A DNA stretch of 64,000 nucleotides from Siphonodentalium dalli (taxonomy: Eukaryota > Mollusca > Scaphopoda > Gadilida > Siphonodentaliidae), in the NCBI GenBank assembly GCA_032622095.1, contig CP136065.1, forward strand, positions 95,237,343 to 95,301,342, written 5' to 3'. The position numbers and the translations under genes were made by a program. The notes under the pieces are model-generated. The model made no database searches. It was not told where the DNA came from and worked only from the letters and a program-made list of their open reading frames with translations. Position 1 is the stretch's first letter, and the number at the start of each line of letters is the position of its first letter. Of the stretch, positions 24,051 through 34,521 are shown in pieces.

Positions 24051-24614
24051 ATGCACACAATGATCTAGGCTTTAAACAAGACAAGTTTATTTATTTCAGT
24101 TTTACATTTCTCGAAGCTTCTTTCCGAAGGGTGACGTGAAGGATTTTTTTCACCCCACCGTCCCATATGCAACATGCCATAGCTTAATGTCATCTCCACT
24201 AAGGCCCATATGAGGTCCCAGTAACATAAATATGGTGTTTTGGTGTTATATATTCTTATAGTATGTTTTAAACTGTTACAAATGTCAAATAAGGGCACAA
24301 AAGGTCTTTAGTAAAAAAAATTGCATGAGATTGTAAAAAACGGTGTGAACCTCTAAAGATATTCAACAACATACTTGTATATTACTGATACGTATTTTCA
24401 CTCCTATGTGGTTATCAAATATGTTGATTTCTTCGTGGTATGGCTTGCAGTTGCGGTCGTTTTACAGCCATTGCATGGCCGCGATTGAATTATTTTCTGC
24501 CCGTGGCACTCTATTCGGTCCCGTACTGGTATTTCACACAAACTGCTATAACTGCGTAATAGCGATGCCGCAAAATATCGTATTATGACTTATTTCGAGA
24601 ACTTATGTAATATA

Positions 24615-24765
24615 GACAACCACGTTGGACGCCATATTGGAGAACAAAGTTTCCCCAAAGCGGATTTTGGATATGTTGTTCCTGAGGCTTTTCCGCGTCG
24701 ACTGACACCAAAATCGGCCTTTGTCCAATATATTCCGGGTTGACCCCCAAATTCAGCTTCAACGA
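24615..24765 (-). repeat. Dispersed repeat, minus copy (partner at 20752-20890)
   Basis: Reverse complement carries CAACCCGGAATATATTGG, GGTGTCAGTCGACGCGG and ACAACATATCCAAAATCCGC, followed by a CCAATATGGCGTCC motif. Confidence 0.6.
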
Positions 24766-24837
24766 CGACACTACGTCCCATTTGTTGATTTACGTATGTT
24801 TATCGGGGTTTTGGATCATGTAATAAATAGAATCTAC

Positions 24838-24949
24838 AACGAGTCTCCAATTTATAGCGAAATTTACAAACTCGTTCAAAAGGCTCGGTCCAGACCTAAT
24901 ATACTGAACTCATTTTGTAAATTCCGCAATAAACTGGAGACTCGTTGCA
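24838..24949. repeat. 112-bp imperfect palindrome
   Basis: CAACGAGTCTCCAATTTAT at the left pairs with ATAAACTGGAGACTCGTTG at the right. Complementarity continues through GCGAAATTTACAAA. The loop is about 40 bp. A 114-codon frame crosses it and is probably spurious. Confidence 0.7.
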
Positions 24950-25069
24950 TATCATCTATATATGGAACATGTGGATTTGTAAATATGGCACAACAGGAAC
25001 ACTGTAATTCTAAGAACAGTCATGCAACAATTATATATATTTCCACAGTCCGCAGGTACCGATAGCCAA

Positions 25070-27150
25070 ATGTTGTGAAATATCCAAGTTCGACGGATGG
25101 CTGATCAGCTCCGCGAGTTCAACAAAACAGTACATATTTACATCAGTATGATATAAGCGTGTTGTAGCATTGAGATATAAGATTGCATATGTATACCTGT
25201 TATAAAGGATATATTGATGTGGTGCATATTAGAGAAGTTTCATTGATCAATAGGATAGTTAGTAGGAGAGGCTTTGTGACAAGTCTTGACTTGTCATCAT
25301 CGTCATTATTAGTGGCCCACAATTACTGTCTACGCTCACATTTCCACAATAAAACCGGTTGTATACGATACCCTTAAAAATAATGTACCGTCCTGAGTCA
25401 AATCCCTATTCTTCTAACATTCTAATTGAAATTTGGAATCGATGAACACTTACAATCTATAGTGCCAACACTATATATATAACCATCACAAGTTGAACAG
25501 GACCAGGATAGGCCAGCTCGGTTCCATATAGAACATCGGCGCATATATATCCCTTTACACATACAATACCACGAGTCCCGATACATATAATTATTTAACA
25601 ACCACGTCAACAGCTGAACTAAAATACCCAATACACATGTGTTACACGGTAAAGGTTGTCATAAAATTAAATCGATCATATCCAAGTTTCTAAAAAATAC
25701 TATACGACTGAACACAAAAACTTAAGCACCATATGCTTTAAAGAGGCATACTCCGAATTAACGCTCGCAAATTACTATTTCCTTGGCTTCGGGTGTAACA
25801 CTATTTGATTAGAGTCGAGGAAACCACCTGTCAAAGCTCAGAGTGATCAGATATCGATTTTTAAAATCTATTATTTTTCACCACCGATATTTTTTAGTGG
25901 CTCACTAAAGACTCGACGACAAGACGGTCTCGGACCAAATTGCGGATGAAGATTGATAACTGTAAAATCAAGTGGCTTTTATGTGTCAGATATTTGACAA
26001 ACCGGCAAAATTTCGTTGAACAAAATGTTGATAAATAATAGGTTTTTGGCAATTTTTACTATAGTTGTTTACTGTGGTTAGCCTTATTTTTGGGCAATAA
26101 ATCGATTCTGATAACTGAAGCGGATTAAAAACATATTTGTTGTTGTTGGAATCTGATGAAATGGGGACCATCGAATCGGATTGAGTACCTTTAATCCAAG
26201 GAAATAGTATATGGAAAGCAGTTCCATGCATATGTGTAGGCCTATGTACATGTGTGACTATCTTCCACAAAGTATACCCATCATAATTATTAATTGACAA
26301 AATTACCCGACTGTCTACAACTCAGCGTTAACTTGACTTGTTTTGCCCTGTGATCGAATGGCGCCCTATATATATAGCGTTTGTTTACACTTGACGTCAC
26401 ATTGAAATCCACCTATAGACTGCGTTCTTATTTTTATTATTGATACTCTTCAATGACTAAATGTCGCCTGTGAAAACCTTTGTTAATTAAACATTACTGT
26501 TACAGTGCCAGTCATCTATCAACAAACAGTTGACCAACTTCCGACCAAATCATGCATGAGGGTGTACATTATAAATGGTCATGGAAACAAACAAATATAT
26601 CATATAATACAGATTTTAACTGAACATTTGAATTGCAGTTGCAATTGGTGATGTTTGTTGATAAAATACATGACTGTCATTGTATAACAGTGGTGTTTAC
26701 ACAGCAATGGTGCTGAGTGCGTCAGCATAGCGTTAACAGAGAGGGGCCCCGTGAATCCTGCGTATACCAGTTAAAGGGACCGACGGCTTTCGTTGCAGGT
26801 ATTAATTTAGAAATAACATTTATCAAATTATGATAATTTACTCAAGAATATACTAATAATATAGCATAATGATGATATGGATGCGATATTATTCACAAAA
26901 CACGCTTTGTGTCCGAGAAAATTCAGGTCGAGTGTTGTTTAGTTTCTCGCAAAAAGCGCAGTGGATTGTTTATAAGCGGAGTCACGAAATTGCGCCATTT
27001 CCTTATTTAGATGCGGACGCATTATATGTCGGTTGTAAAACACCTAATTGGTGCGTCTAAAACTTACAACTCACAATACTGTTCATAGTAAATTCCTTAT
27101 TTGGTGTTTATTACCATATATAGGTTAGGAGAAAATACAACAGTTCCAAG
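25070..27150. other. No recognisable feature
   Basis: Short open frames only. TGATGTTTGTTGATAAAATACATGACTG near 26645 resembles the repeat at 29500 and 42250. A sharp CCTATATATATAGCG palindrome sits near 26364. Confidence 0.4.
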
Positions 27151-27372
27151 TGTTTGCCTATAAACAAACGGTTCTGTAACGTTTTTTATGTTTGTTTACA
27201 TGACAAAGCGTACAAACGTGACAATAACATGCAATGTGCGCGATATTTTTGATTGGTATAAGAACAATATCTGTCTATTATATAATATTTTTTCTGTTTA
27301 TGGCAGTTTTAGCGGATGCGACTATTTTATCAGCTATATATACCCACCGCCAAGGCCGCCCGTATCTTTAAG
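27150..27372 (+). repeat. Dispersed repeat, copy 1 (partner 34330-34520)
   Basis: Shares TTTCTGTTTATGGC.GTTTT, CCCACCGCCAA.GCCGCCCGTAT and GATTGGTATA with 34330-34520. In the second copy the fold-back structure begins shortly after CCGCCCGTAT. Confidence 0.6.
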
Positions 27373-27608
27373 AAAATATGGAATACATACTCAGTAAGTT
27401 TACACTAATATCATAGTGTTCACACATTTGATGAAATGTATCCATAACTTCAACATATATATCAAGAGGTACTATACACTGAATTACATCAAAATATGGC
27501 ATTTCGGCTGGAATATAGTATAACATTGTATAATGTTCTGCCTTTTTGGTGAATCCCGAATACCTGTTATATTGGTCATATGAACCCAGAGTACCAGTCA
27601 ACTCTTTA

Positions 27609-28668
27609 TATACTAAAGAATCATTGATGAGTAGTTATCCCATAGGAAATGTTCAGATAATAAGTTAACCCTTTATATACTAAAGCATCATTGATGAGTA
27701 GTTATCACATAGGAAATGTTCAGATAATACGTTAACCCTTTATATACTAAAGCATCATTGATGAGTAGTTATCCCATAGGAAATGTTCAGATAATAAGTT
27801 AACCCTTTATATACTAAAGCATCATTGATGAGTAGTTATCTCATAGGAAATGTTCAGATAAATAAGTTAACCCTTTATATACTAAAACATCATTGATGAG
27901 TAGTTATCCCATAGGAAATGTTCAGATAATAAGTTAACCCTTTATATACTAAAGCATCATTGATGAGTAGTTATCACATAGGAAATGTTCAGATAATACG
28001 TTAACCCTTTATATACTAAAGCATCATTGATGAGTAGTTATCCTATAGGAAATGTTCAGATAATAAGTTAACCCTTTATATACTAAAGCAGCATTGATGA
28101 GTAGTTATCACATAGGAAATGTTCAGATAATAAGTTAACCCTTTATATACTAAAGCAGCATTGATGAGTAGTTATCACATAGGAAATGTTCAGATAATAC
28201 GTTAACCCTTTATATACTAAAGCATCATTGATGAGTAGTTATCCCATAGGAAATGTTCAGATAATAAGTTAACCCTTTATATACTAAAGCATCATTGATG
28301 AGTAGTTATCCTATAGGAAATGTTCAGATAATAAGTTAACCCTTTATATACTAAAGCAGCATTGCTGAGTAGTTATCCCACAGGAAATGTTCAGATAATA
28401 AGTTAACCCTTTATATACTAAAGCAGCATTGATGAGTAGTTATCACATAGGAAATGTTCAGATAATAAGTTAACCCTTTATATACTAAAGCAGCATTGAT
28501 GAGTAGTTATCACATAGGAAATGTTCAGATAATAAGTTAACCCTTTATATACTAAAGCAGCATTGATGAGTAGTCATCACATAGGAAATGTTCAGATAAT
28601 AAGTTAACCCTTTATATACTAAAGCAGCATTGATGAGTAGTTATCACATAGAAAATGTTCAGATAATA
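27609..28668 (+). repeat. Minisatellite array 2, 67-bp monomer, about 16 copies
   Basis: Same monomer as array 1, but every unit carries the variant AAGTTAACCCTTTATATACTAA in place of TTTAATCCTTTCTATAC. Sub-types include CCCATAGG/CACATAGG and GCATCATTG/GCAGCATTG. It ends with CAGATAATA followed after a short loop by TTGAACTTATTATCTG, a reversed piece of the monomer. Confidence 0.95.
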
Positions 28669-28689
28669 GGTCGTGTTGTTGAACTTATT

Positions 28690-29200
28690 ATCTGGTGATT
28701 GACAATTCACCATGAGTCGTGTCAGTTTAGGCCAGACAAAACAAAATGAATCAACTATCAGCAGACCAAAGCAGTTTATTCTTACACCAGTTGATAATGG
28801 TTATACTATGCTTTTGTGGTCGCCCTGTTGTTCACTGAGTGTACTAAGGTATTAACAAACTGCAAGAACAAATATTAATCAGATTTGTGTATAGTAAACA
28901 CTTTACTTTAAGTACTTTGTCACCACACCTACCAGCACCCAGGTTCTCGCTTACACAGTGTGAAATACATGGGTTGAAATGACAAAGAAAGATTAAGCAC
29001 ATTCGCCCGAGTAACAATTAAACAAATCAGATTTGCCTGTCGCGATGCCTCGGTGTTGACCGTGACTTATAACGGACACGATTTTTGCTCACACCCACGG
29101 ATACCGTTTTCTTTCTGTGTGCATTTCGATATCAACCGTTCACACTAGCATTCGTGTAGAACTGTATACAGATCTACAGCAATGTAATCGCACCCATAAC
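28690..29200. other. No recognisable feature
   Basis: Single-copy-looking sequence with no long frame or repeat relative in the window. Confidence 0.4.
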
Positions 29201-29530
29201 ATCAATTTTTATAAAAGTATGTAAAGCAACTATCATCAACAAGTACGTGTAAAATAGACCGATTTTATTCCTATTTATTTGGTAATAACTCTCCAATTTA
29301 TAACGAGATTTCGCATATTGAAAACCAGTGTTATGGACACATTGCTGTTTCAGTGGCATTACCGATCAAAGTCCAATTAGATGCCGAAGTTTTATCTAAA
29401 CATGACGGTAAACATTGGAATTTTAGGTCAATTTCACAAAACATTGAAAAATATTATGAAAATAATATTTTTACTGAAATATAAACTTACTACATGATCA
29501 GCGATGTTTGTTGAGAAATCACTGTAACAG
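29200..29530 (+). repeat. Dispersed repeat, copy 1 (partner 41715-42290)
   Basis: Shares CAACTATC.TCAACAAGTAC, AATAACTCTCCAAT, ACGAGATTT, AAACCAGTGTT, CCAATTAGAT and GATCAGCGA.GTTTGTTGA.AAATCACT with 41715-42290. The second copy contains extra sequence between the two halves. Confidence 0.6.
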
Positions 29531-30125
29531 TTATGTTTACATATATGTTTACATAACAATGGTTTCAACTTGAAAAAAAATAGTTATTGGAGAGCAATAA
29601 ATAATTAAAATAAGAACACGGTTGATCACATTCTCCATGTTTTTAGAACTTTTTCACATTTACCAACTGCGATTGCCTTGGGTTCTTTACAAACCTATCT
29701 AACCGCTGTTTTGATCTAATATCTAATTATGTTTCATATTTCGTATGTAAATTTAAAGCTTAATATTTACGCATATGTTCGTATTAAATTTTCATATTTA
29801 AAAATAAACATATAGTGGACTTATGCCCATTGTTCTGTAAAAGATTACTCCCTTTAAAACACATTCCCACATGCCCATAGCTGAGTTTTCTTTTACATAC
29901 CCAAACTTACTAATATTTATGAGAAATCCATTATATTCCAGTTATATGAACATTAACGTGTATCATGTTCGAATTGAAATAAATCACAGACCAGCTGCTG
30001 GACCCGCATATGAACTAAGTGGGGGTTTACTCCTTCGGTGTGCTCGCATACGTCACGATAACACATGTTGCCGTCAGATCGATATCTTCGCAGTGAGATT
30101 CAATCATTAGTTGTACGACTAAGTT
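29530..30125. other. No recognisable feature
   Basis: AT-rich. A 79-codon plus frame at 29871 is unrecognised. Confidence 0.35.
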
Positions 30126-30129
30126 TTTG

Positions 30130-30345
30130 TATGGGACAGATTTGTGCAACTAATTACTTGCTGTCGGTCCGTATAAAACAATAACGCCTCTGGTAATCTC
30201 AATGTTCACGCTGACTGCCCACAGGGAATTGTGCTGAACTCGCAACGGGTTCCATGTTTACTAAACCCTCAACTGGTTCCTTCTTCCGGTAATTTCTCGA
30301 GTGAAGAGTGACAATGATGTATTCCGATTGGGGTGGATTTTGAGG
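30130..30345 (+). repeat. TATA-containing module, copy 1
   Basis: Runs TTGTGCAACTAATTA, CCGTATAAAACAATAACGCC, CCCACAGGGAA, GTTTACTAAAC, CCTTCTTCCGGTAATTTC and TCGAGTGAAGA. It is the most diverged of three copies. A TATAAAA box after a GC stretch would suit a promoter or LTR, but no LTR boundary was recognised. Confidence 0.65.
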
Positions 30346-30763
30346 GTCCCCCATTATGTCTGCATGATTCAGGGCGCAATCAGTATGAGATGTAAATGTA
30401 CCCAGGACCGCTCTTCATGTTATCCCCGAATACATCTGGTCACATTTTAGTATCAATCCGGTCACATTTTAGTATCAATCCACCGGTACTAAATTTATAA
30501 ACAAAACAAAAAAGTTTTTTTTTAAACCAGCTGGTTCCCAATGGAGCTAATTAATTTATATAATTTATAAATTTTTAATTAGTAATTATATATTATACAT
30601 TATGTGCGTAATGTGTTTGATTGTGTATATGTTTGATCGTGTATTTATCTTTTCAGATGTTATCAAAATCAAATCAAATTGGCCGATTGTAAATATAATG
30701 AATCAAATATACAATATTTCGAAATGCTTGGTGCACATAGGGTATAGGATTTGTATACATGTA

Positions 30764-30980
30764 GGACATATTTGTGCAACTAATTATTTACTGTCGGCCG
30801 TATAAAACAATAACGCCTCTGAAAATCTCACTGGCTGCCCACAGGGAAATGTGCTCGCAGCGGGTTCTCTGTTTACTAAACACACAGCAGGTTCCTTCTT
30901 CCGGTAATTTCTCGAGTGAAGAAAGATATTAATGTATCTTGGTGTGGATTTTAAAGGCACGGGTAGCGTTCGTTGCATTG
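30764..30980 (+). repeat. TATA-containing module, copy 2
   Basis: Intact copy. It continues past GAGTGAAGAAAGATATT into AATGTATCTTGGTG, GGATTTTAAAGG and CACGGGTAGCGTTCGTTGC. It serves as the empty-site reference for copy 3. Matching minus-strand frames in copies 2 and 3 (HSRNYRKK shared) follow from DNA identity; copy 1 has a stop. Confidence 0.8.
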
Positions 30981-31087
30981 GCACGGGTAGCGTTCATTGC
31001 GTTGGCACGGCGATATCTATGACAGTGCGAGCAAAGATTGCCATCTACTGAATATCATTAGAAATGATTATGTGAATAGGTTGCCCG

Positions 31088-31350
31088 CTTCATTATCATC
31101 ATCATCATCACGATCACCGCCTTCATCGTCATCATCACCGTCTTCATCATTCCATTTATATCGTCATTATCAACATCACAGTCATCGCAATCGACACCAC
31201 CATCGGTGTCAGCATTGTCACACCATCACTATTATCATGATCATAATAATAATCCTCATCACCATCATCACCATTAACAACATCGCCATCGTTGATAACA
31301 CACAAATCATCAGCATCGTTATCATCAAACTCATCTCCGTCGTCATCACC
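31088..31350 (+). repeat. Imperfect (ATC)n-rich tract
   Basis: TCATCATCATCATCACG and related triplets with many interruptions. It produces a low-complexity 161-codon plus frame (Ser/Ile/His-rich) and a Met/Ile-rich minus frame; neither is credited as a gene. Confidence 0.8.
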
Positions 31351-31893
31351 ACCAATCTCATCATATTCACCATGTGTACATATATGTATATAATATATCC
31401 AGTGTCGGATATTGACAACAATAATTCAGCATTATTGATTCATATTTCTGTACATATCGATTATTTGTTACATGCTTTATAAATCACCATAGAATGGAGG
31501 AAATAAAGATATAATAGTATAAAACAATAACGCCTCTGAAAATCTCACTGGCTGCACACAGGGAAATGTGCTCGTAACGGGTTCTCTGTTTACTAAACAC
31601 ACAGCAGGGGCCTTCTTCCGGTAATTTCTCGAGTGAAGAAAGATATTCGATTGAACATATTTATTGTGACCCACAAATGTATATACAAATTACACATATT
31701 ATTATAGACATAGATAGTTGTGTGGGCACAGAGGATCGGAGCACAAGTTGCGGAACTTATCAACTTATCCTCTGGCATTCGGCTGCTAATAAAAGTATTT
31801 AGAGATAGGTTCAAAATTTGTGTTTAAAGTGTATGCTGCATGCTGTGGCTGTTTGGAGTGGCTATGGTCTCGCGGTAGGGGGTATGGTAACAT

Positions 31894-32228
31894 TTATGAG
31901 AAGCGGTCTGTCGAGGAAATAAATGAATGGACTGTCTCGAAAATGCGCGTATTTATTGCTTCACTATAGTGCGGGATGCCGAACAGGATATCTTTTTCAG
32001 AGACGATAGATACATTAAGTCCACCCAACCTTGCCCACATACGTTCTCGGGAGTCTGCGTACCAAGGACAACTGAAGAAAAAATGGTTAGCGTCTTCACA
32101 TGGATGACCACAACTACATGATGTTTGAGCCGAGATGTAATTTTCATGTTTGTCGAAATTTAGATCACTGCAGTTATTTCCGAGTCTACAGTGCAGTATG
32201 TTTAGTTTTATACATGTTACTTATGATT
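31894..32228 (-). pseudogene. C-terminal zinc-knuckle segment of the same LINE ORF
   Basis: The minus strand reads LHCRLGNNCSDLNFDKHEN, then a cysteine/histidine cluster (CSCGHPCEDANHFFFSCP), and ends at a TAA at 31894-31896. Such a C-terminal CCHC-type motif follows the RT in CR1/L2-group LINEs and is thought to help RNA binding (family knowledge). It is separated from the RT by the 712-bp insertion. A stop codon lies close to the junction. Confidence 0.75.
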
Positions 32229-32259
32229 GTCCCCCGAAAAATTTATTTTCGGGGGACTA

Positions 32260-32334
32260 TAGAAACGGGGTCCGTCCGTCCGTTCGTCGAGCCGTCCGTC
32301 CGTTCGTCCGTCCGTTCGTCCGTCCGTCCGTCAC
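32260..32334 (+). repeat. (GTCC)n tract with GTTC variants
   Basis: Imperfect tetranucleotide repeat starting after GAAACGGG and ending at GTCACAC. Part of the 712-bp element. Confidence 0.9.
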
Positions 32335-32340
32335 ACTTTT

Positions 32341-32905
32341 GAGTACCTTCATGGTGTAATCATCTCCTCCTACATATTTCATCCCAGAGATTTGAAACTT
32401 CAGAATATTGTTGCCCATATATTGAAGATGTGCAACATGTATATAGATGACGGAAAAATTATTTTTTGACAGAGTTATTAACCCTTTTCGACTTAGAAAA
32501 TTTCAACATTTTTTATAATTTTCAGTATGAGGGTACCTTCATGGTGTAATCAACTCCTCCCACAGTTTTCATCCTAGAGATTTGAATCTTCAGAATATTG
32601 TTGCCCATATATTGAAGATGTGCAACATGTATATAGATGACGGAAAAATTATTTTTTGACAGAGTTATTAACCCTTTTCGACTTGGAAAATTTCAACATG
32701 TTTTATAATTTTCTGTATGAGGGTACCTTCATGGTGTAATCAACTCCTACAGTTTTGATTGTAGATATTTGAAACTTCAGAGTATTGTTATCCACATATT
32801 GGAGATGTGCAACATGTATATAGAGGACGGATTTTTTTTTTTTTTTACGGAGTTATTAACACTTTTCGACTTAGAAAATTTCAACATTTAAAAAAATTTC
32901 TTTAA
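32341..32905 (+). repeat. Three tandem copies of a 190-bp unit
   Basis: TACCTTCATGGTGTAATCA recurs at about 32344, 32534 and 32723. Each copy is followed by GAGATTTGAAACTTCAGAAT, ATGTGCAACATGTATATAGA and TTATTAACCCTTTTCGACTT. The third copy is the most diverged. Confidence 0.9.
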
Positions 32906-32940
32906 CAAAGCGGCATCGACTTGCCACTTTTTCGGGGGAC

Positions 32941-33987
32941 ACTGTGGTCAGCCGACCTTTTATTTCATCTTTGGTTGCTTCTGATGAGGGGTCAGTAAGT
33001 TTTTTGTTTTCGGTAGTGGTTTTGCATGATAAATTCCATTCATCGATCATGGGCGGGATGAAACTCGATTTGAAACGGGCCGTATTAGTGAAGTAGTTTA
33101 TGTATCGCAAAGGGTTTATGATGGGGTATCGAGATGCTTCACTGACAGTATTGGGTAGTAAATTTGTGATGTAGTTTGGGACATGATTGGTTAATATTTT
33201 GTTCCATGCAGGTATGCATTTTATGAAGGTTTCGTCTTTCTTTAAGGGGAGCCCATCCGAGTTCGAATAATACTCTCTCATCTGATACCGAACGTGTCAC
33301 GCCACTTACTATTCTACCGGCGTAAATATATAGGCGGTCGAGTTTCCGGAGGAGGCAATGGGGGGCGTTTACACAAACAACGTCTCCGTATTCCAGAATC
33401 GGGAGTACATAAGTTTTGAACATTATTTCGAGGGTTTGTCTATTTACAATAAATTTTATTCTCCTTAGTTGTGACAGTCTGGTTGCCACTCGACTGCAGA
33501 TTTCATTGATATGAGTGTCCCAATGAAGATTTGATTGTATAGAAATTCCAAGATGTTTGTGGCAAGCATTTGCTCAATGTCGCGATCATCAAGATCAAGA
33601 TCCAAATGATCTTCGGAGGGAGTGAGCGAAAACACCATAGATTTTGTTTTATCTGCATTGAATGTAACCAACCATTGTTTCGACCAGCAAGATACTCTAT
33701 CCAAATCTTCGAATAGTTCCCGCGAACTGTCTTCGACTGATGGTTGGGCAGTGAAAAAAACATGTGTCATCTGCATACATACGAGTACAGGAGTGTATGG
33801 TCGTTGCCAGGTCATTTATATATGTCAGGAATAGGAAATGTCCAAGGAAAGGTCCAAGGATATATCCCTGTGGGACTCCTGCCGGAATAATGTGGTAATC
33901 AGAAAAGGAGTTACCAACTAAGACACGTTGTGATCTGTTGGAGAGATAGCTGTTGAGCCAGTTGTGGATGTTTCCAACAACTCCGTG
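32941..33987 (-). pseudogene. LINE reverse transcriptase, 5'-truncated and frameshifted
   Basis: Read on the minus strand, the order is NWLNSYLSNRSQRV, the IPAGVPQG box (serine after it replaced by Tyr), FLTYINDL, then MYADDT with the catalytic Asp pair encoded at 33766-33777. The frame shifts just after YADD in an A/T run (33752-33761). It continues in other frames with SKQWLVTFNADKTKSM, TYVLPILEYGDVV and a C-terminal FKSSFIPPMIDEWN. This order is typical of non-LTR reverse transcriptases. The gene lacks its N-terminal half and cannot make an active enzyme. It is interrupted downstream by the element at 32229-32940. Confidence 0.85.
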
Positions 33988-34049
33988 GAAAGATATTAAT
34001 GTATCTTGGTGTGGATTTTAAAGGCACGGGTAGCGTTCGTTGCAGAAAT

Positions 34050-34330
34050 ATTCATATTTGTTCAAATCGCCATCAACAGAAGGAATATTAAAAAATATAT
34101 AGTTGTGTTCAAATGCCAAACATAATCAGCGCGTAAATAGTATATTGTCATCAAGACGTACGATGGTGTACGTAGACAAGAGCCTGCTCGTGTTACAGAA
34201 GTTGTGCTTCTGTTTCCATAACACAGCGCAATTATATTGGTTAATCACACACAAATGATATAAACGCTCTTTATTATTTCCATATAAGGAAAACAGTAAC
34301 AAATAACGATCTTTATGTTTACCATATCCG
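34050..34330. other. No recognisable feature
   Basis: Spacer between the module/LINE complex and the next dispersed repeat. A 74-codon minus frame is unrecognised. Confidence 0.35.
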
Positions 34331-34520
34331 GATCTAAACAAAGTTTGCATTTGTTAACATAACAAAGGAAAACATACTGTTTATGCCACATTTCTGATTG
34401 GTATACTAACAAGGTATCTATATTTTACTATTCTTTCTGTTTATGGCTGTTTTTGACGGAGGTGAATATTTTAACAGCATACCCACCGCCAACGCCGCCC
34501 GTATATTTAACGCTTCCCCA
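34330..34520 (+). repeat. Dispersed repeat, copy 2 (partner 27150-27372)
   Basis: Ends at CCGCCCGTATATTTAACGC, immediately left of the fold-back structure, so it is probably the original insertion target. Confidence 0.55.
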
Positions 34521-34521
34521 T

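Larger units (their letters stand above)
32229..32940. mobile_element. 712-bp element with TGTCCCCCGAAAAA ends
   Basis: The left end TGTCCCCCGAAAAA (from 32228) is inverted relative to the right end TTTTTCGGGGGACA (to 32941). The left end also forms its own hairpin with TTTTCGGGGGAC (32229-32257). Inside are a (GTCC/GTTC)n tract and three direct copies of a 190-bp unit. No coding capacity. It sits inside the LINE, so it is the younger insertion. No clear target duplication. Confidence 0.75.
31648..33987 (-). mobile_element. 5'-truncated CR1/L2-like LINE with 10-bp target duplication
   Basis: Minus-oriented. The 3' end lies at 31648 (AATAAATATGTTCAATCG on the minus strand, no poly-A). The 5' truncation lies at 33987 within the reverse transcriptase. 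GAAAGATATT flanks both sides. A separate 712-bp element occupies 32229-32940. About 1.6 kb of LINE sequence remains, covering the RT core, the C-terminal region and a 3' UTR of about 245 bp. Confidence 0.85.
31510..34045 (+). repeat. TATA-containing module, copy 3, split by a LINE
   Basis: The left part 31510-31647 and the right part 33988-34045 together match copy 2. They are separated by the LINE at 31648-33987. GAAAGATATT occurs on both sides (31638-31647 and 33988-33997) as the target-site duplication. Confidence 0.85.

Noticed and set aside
27609-28668. Telomere-like TTAACCC repeats
   Set aside because: The motif occurs once per 67-bp unit and is not a simple telomeric tandem.
30997-31482. 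161-codon Ser/Ile/His-rich frame
   Set aside because: Driven by the imperfect (ATC)n tract; low complexity and with open frames on both strands.
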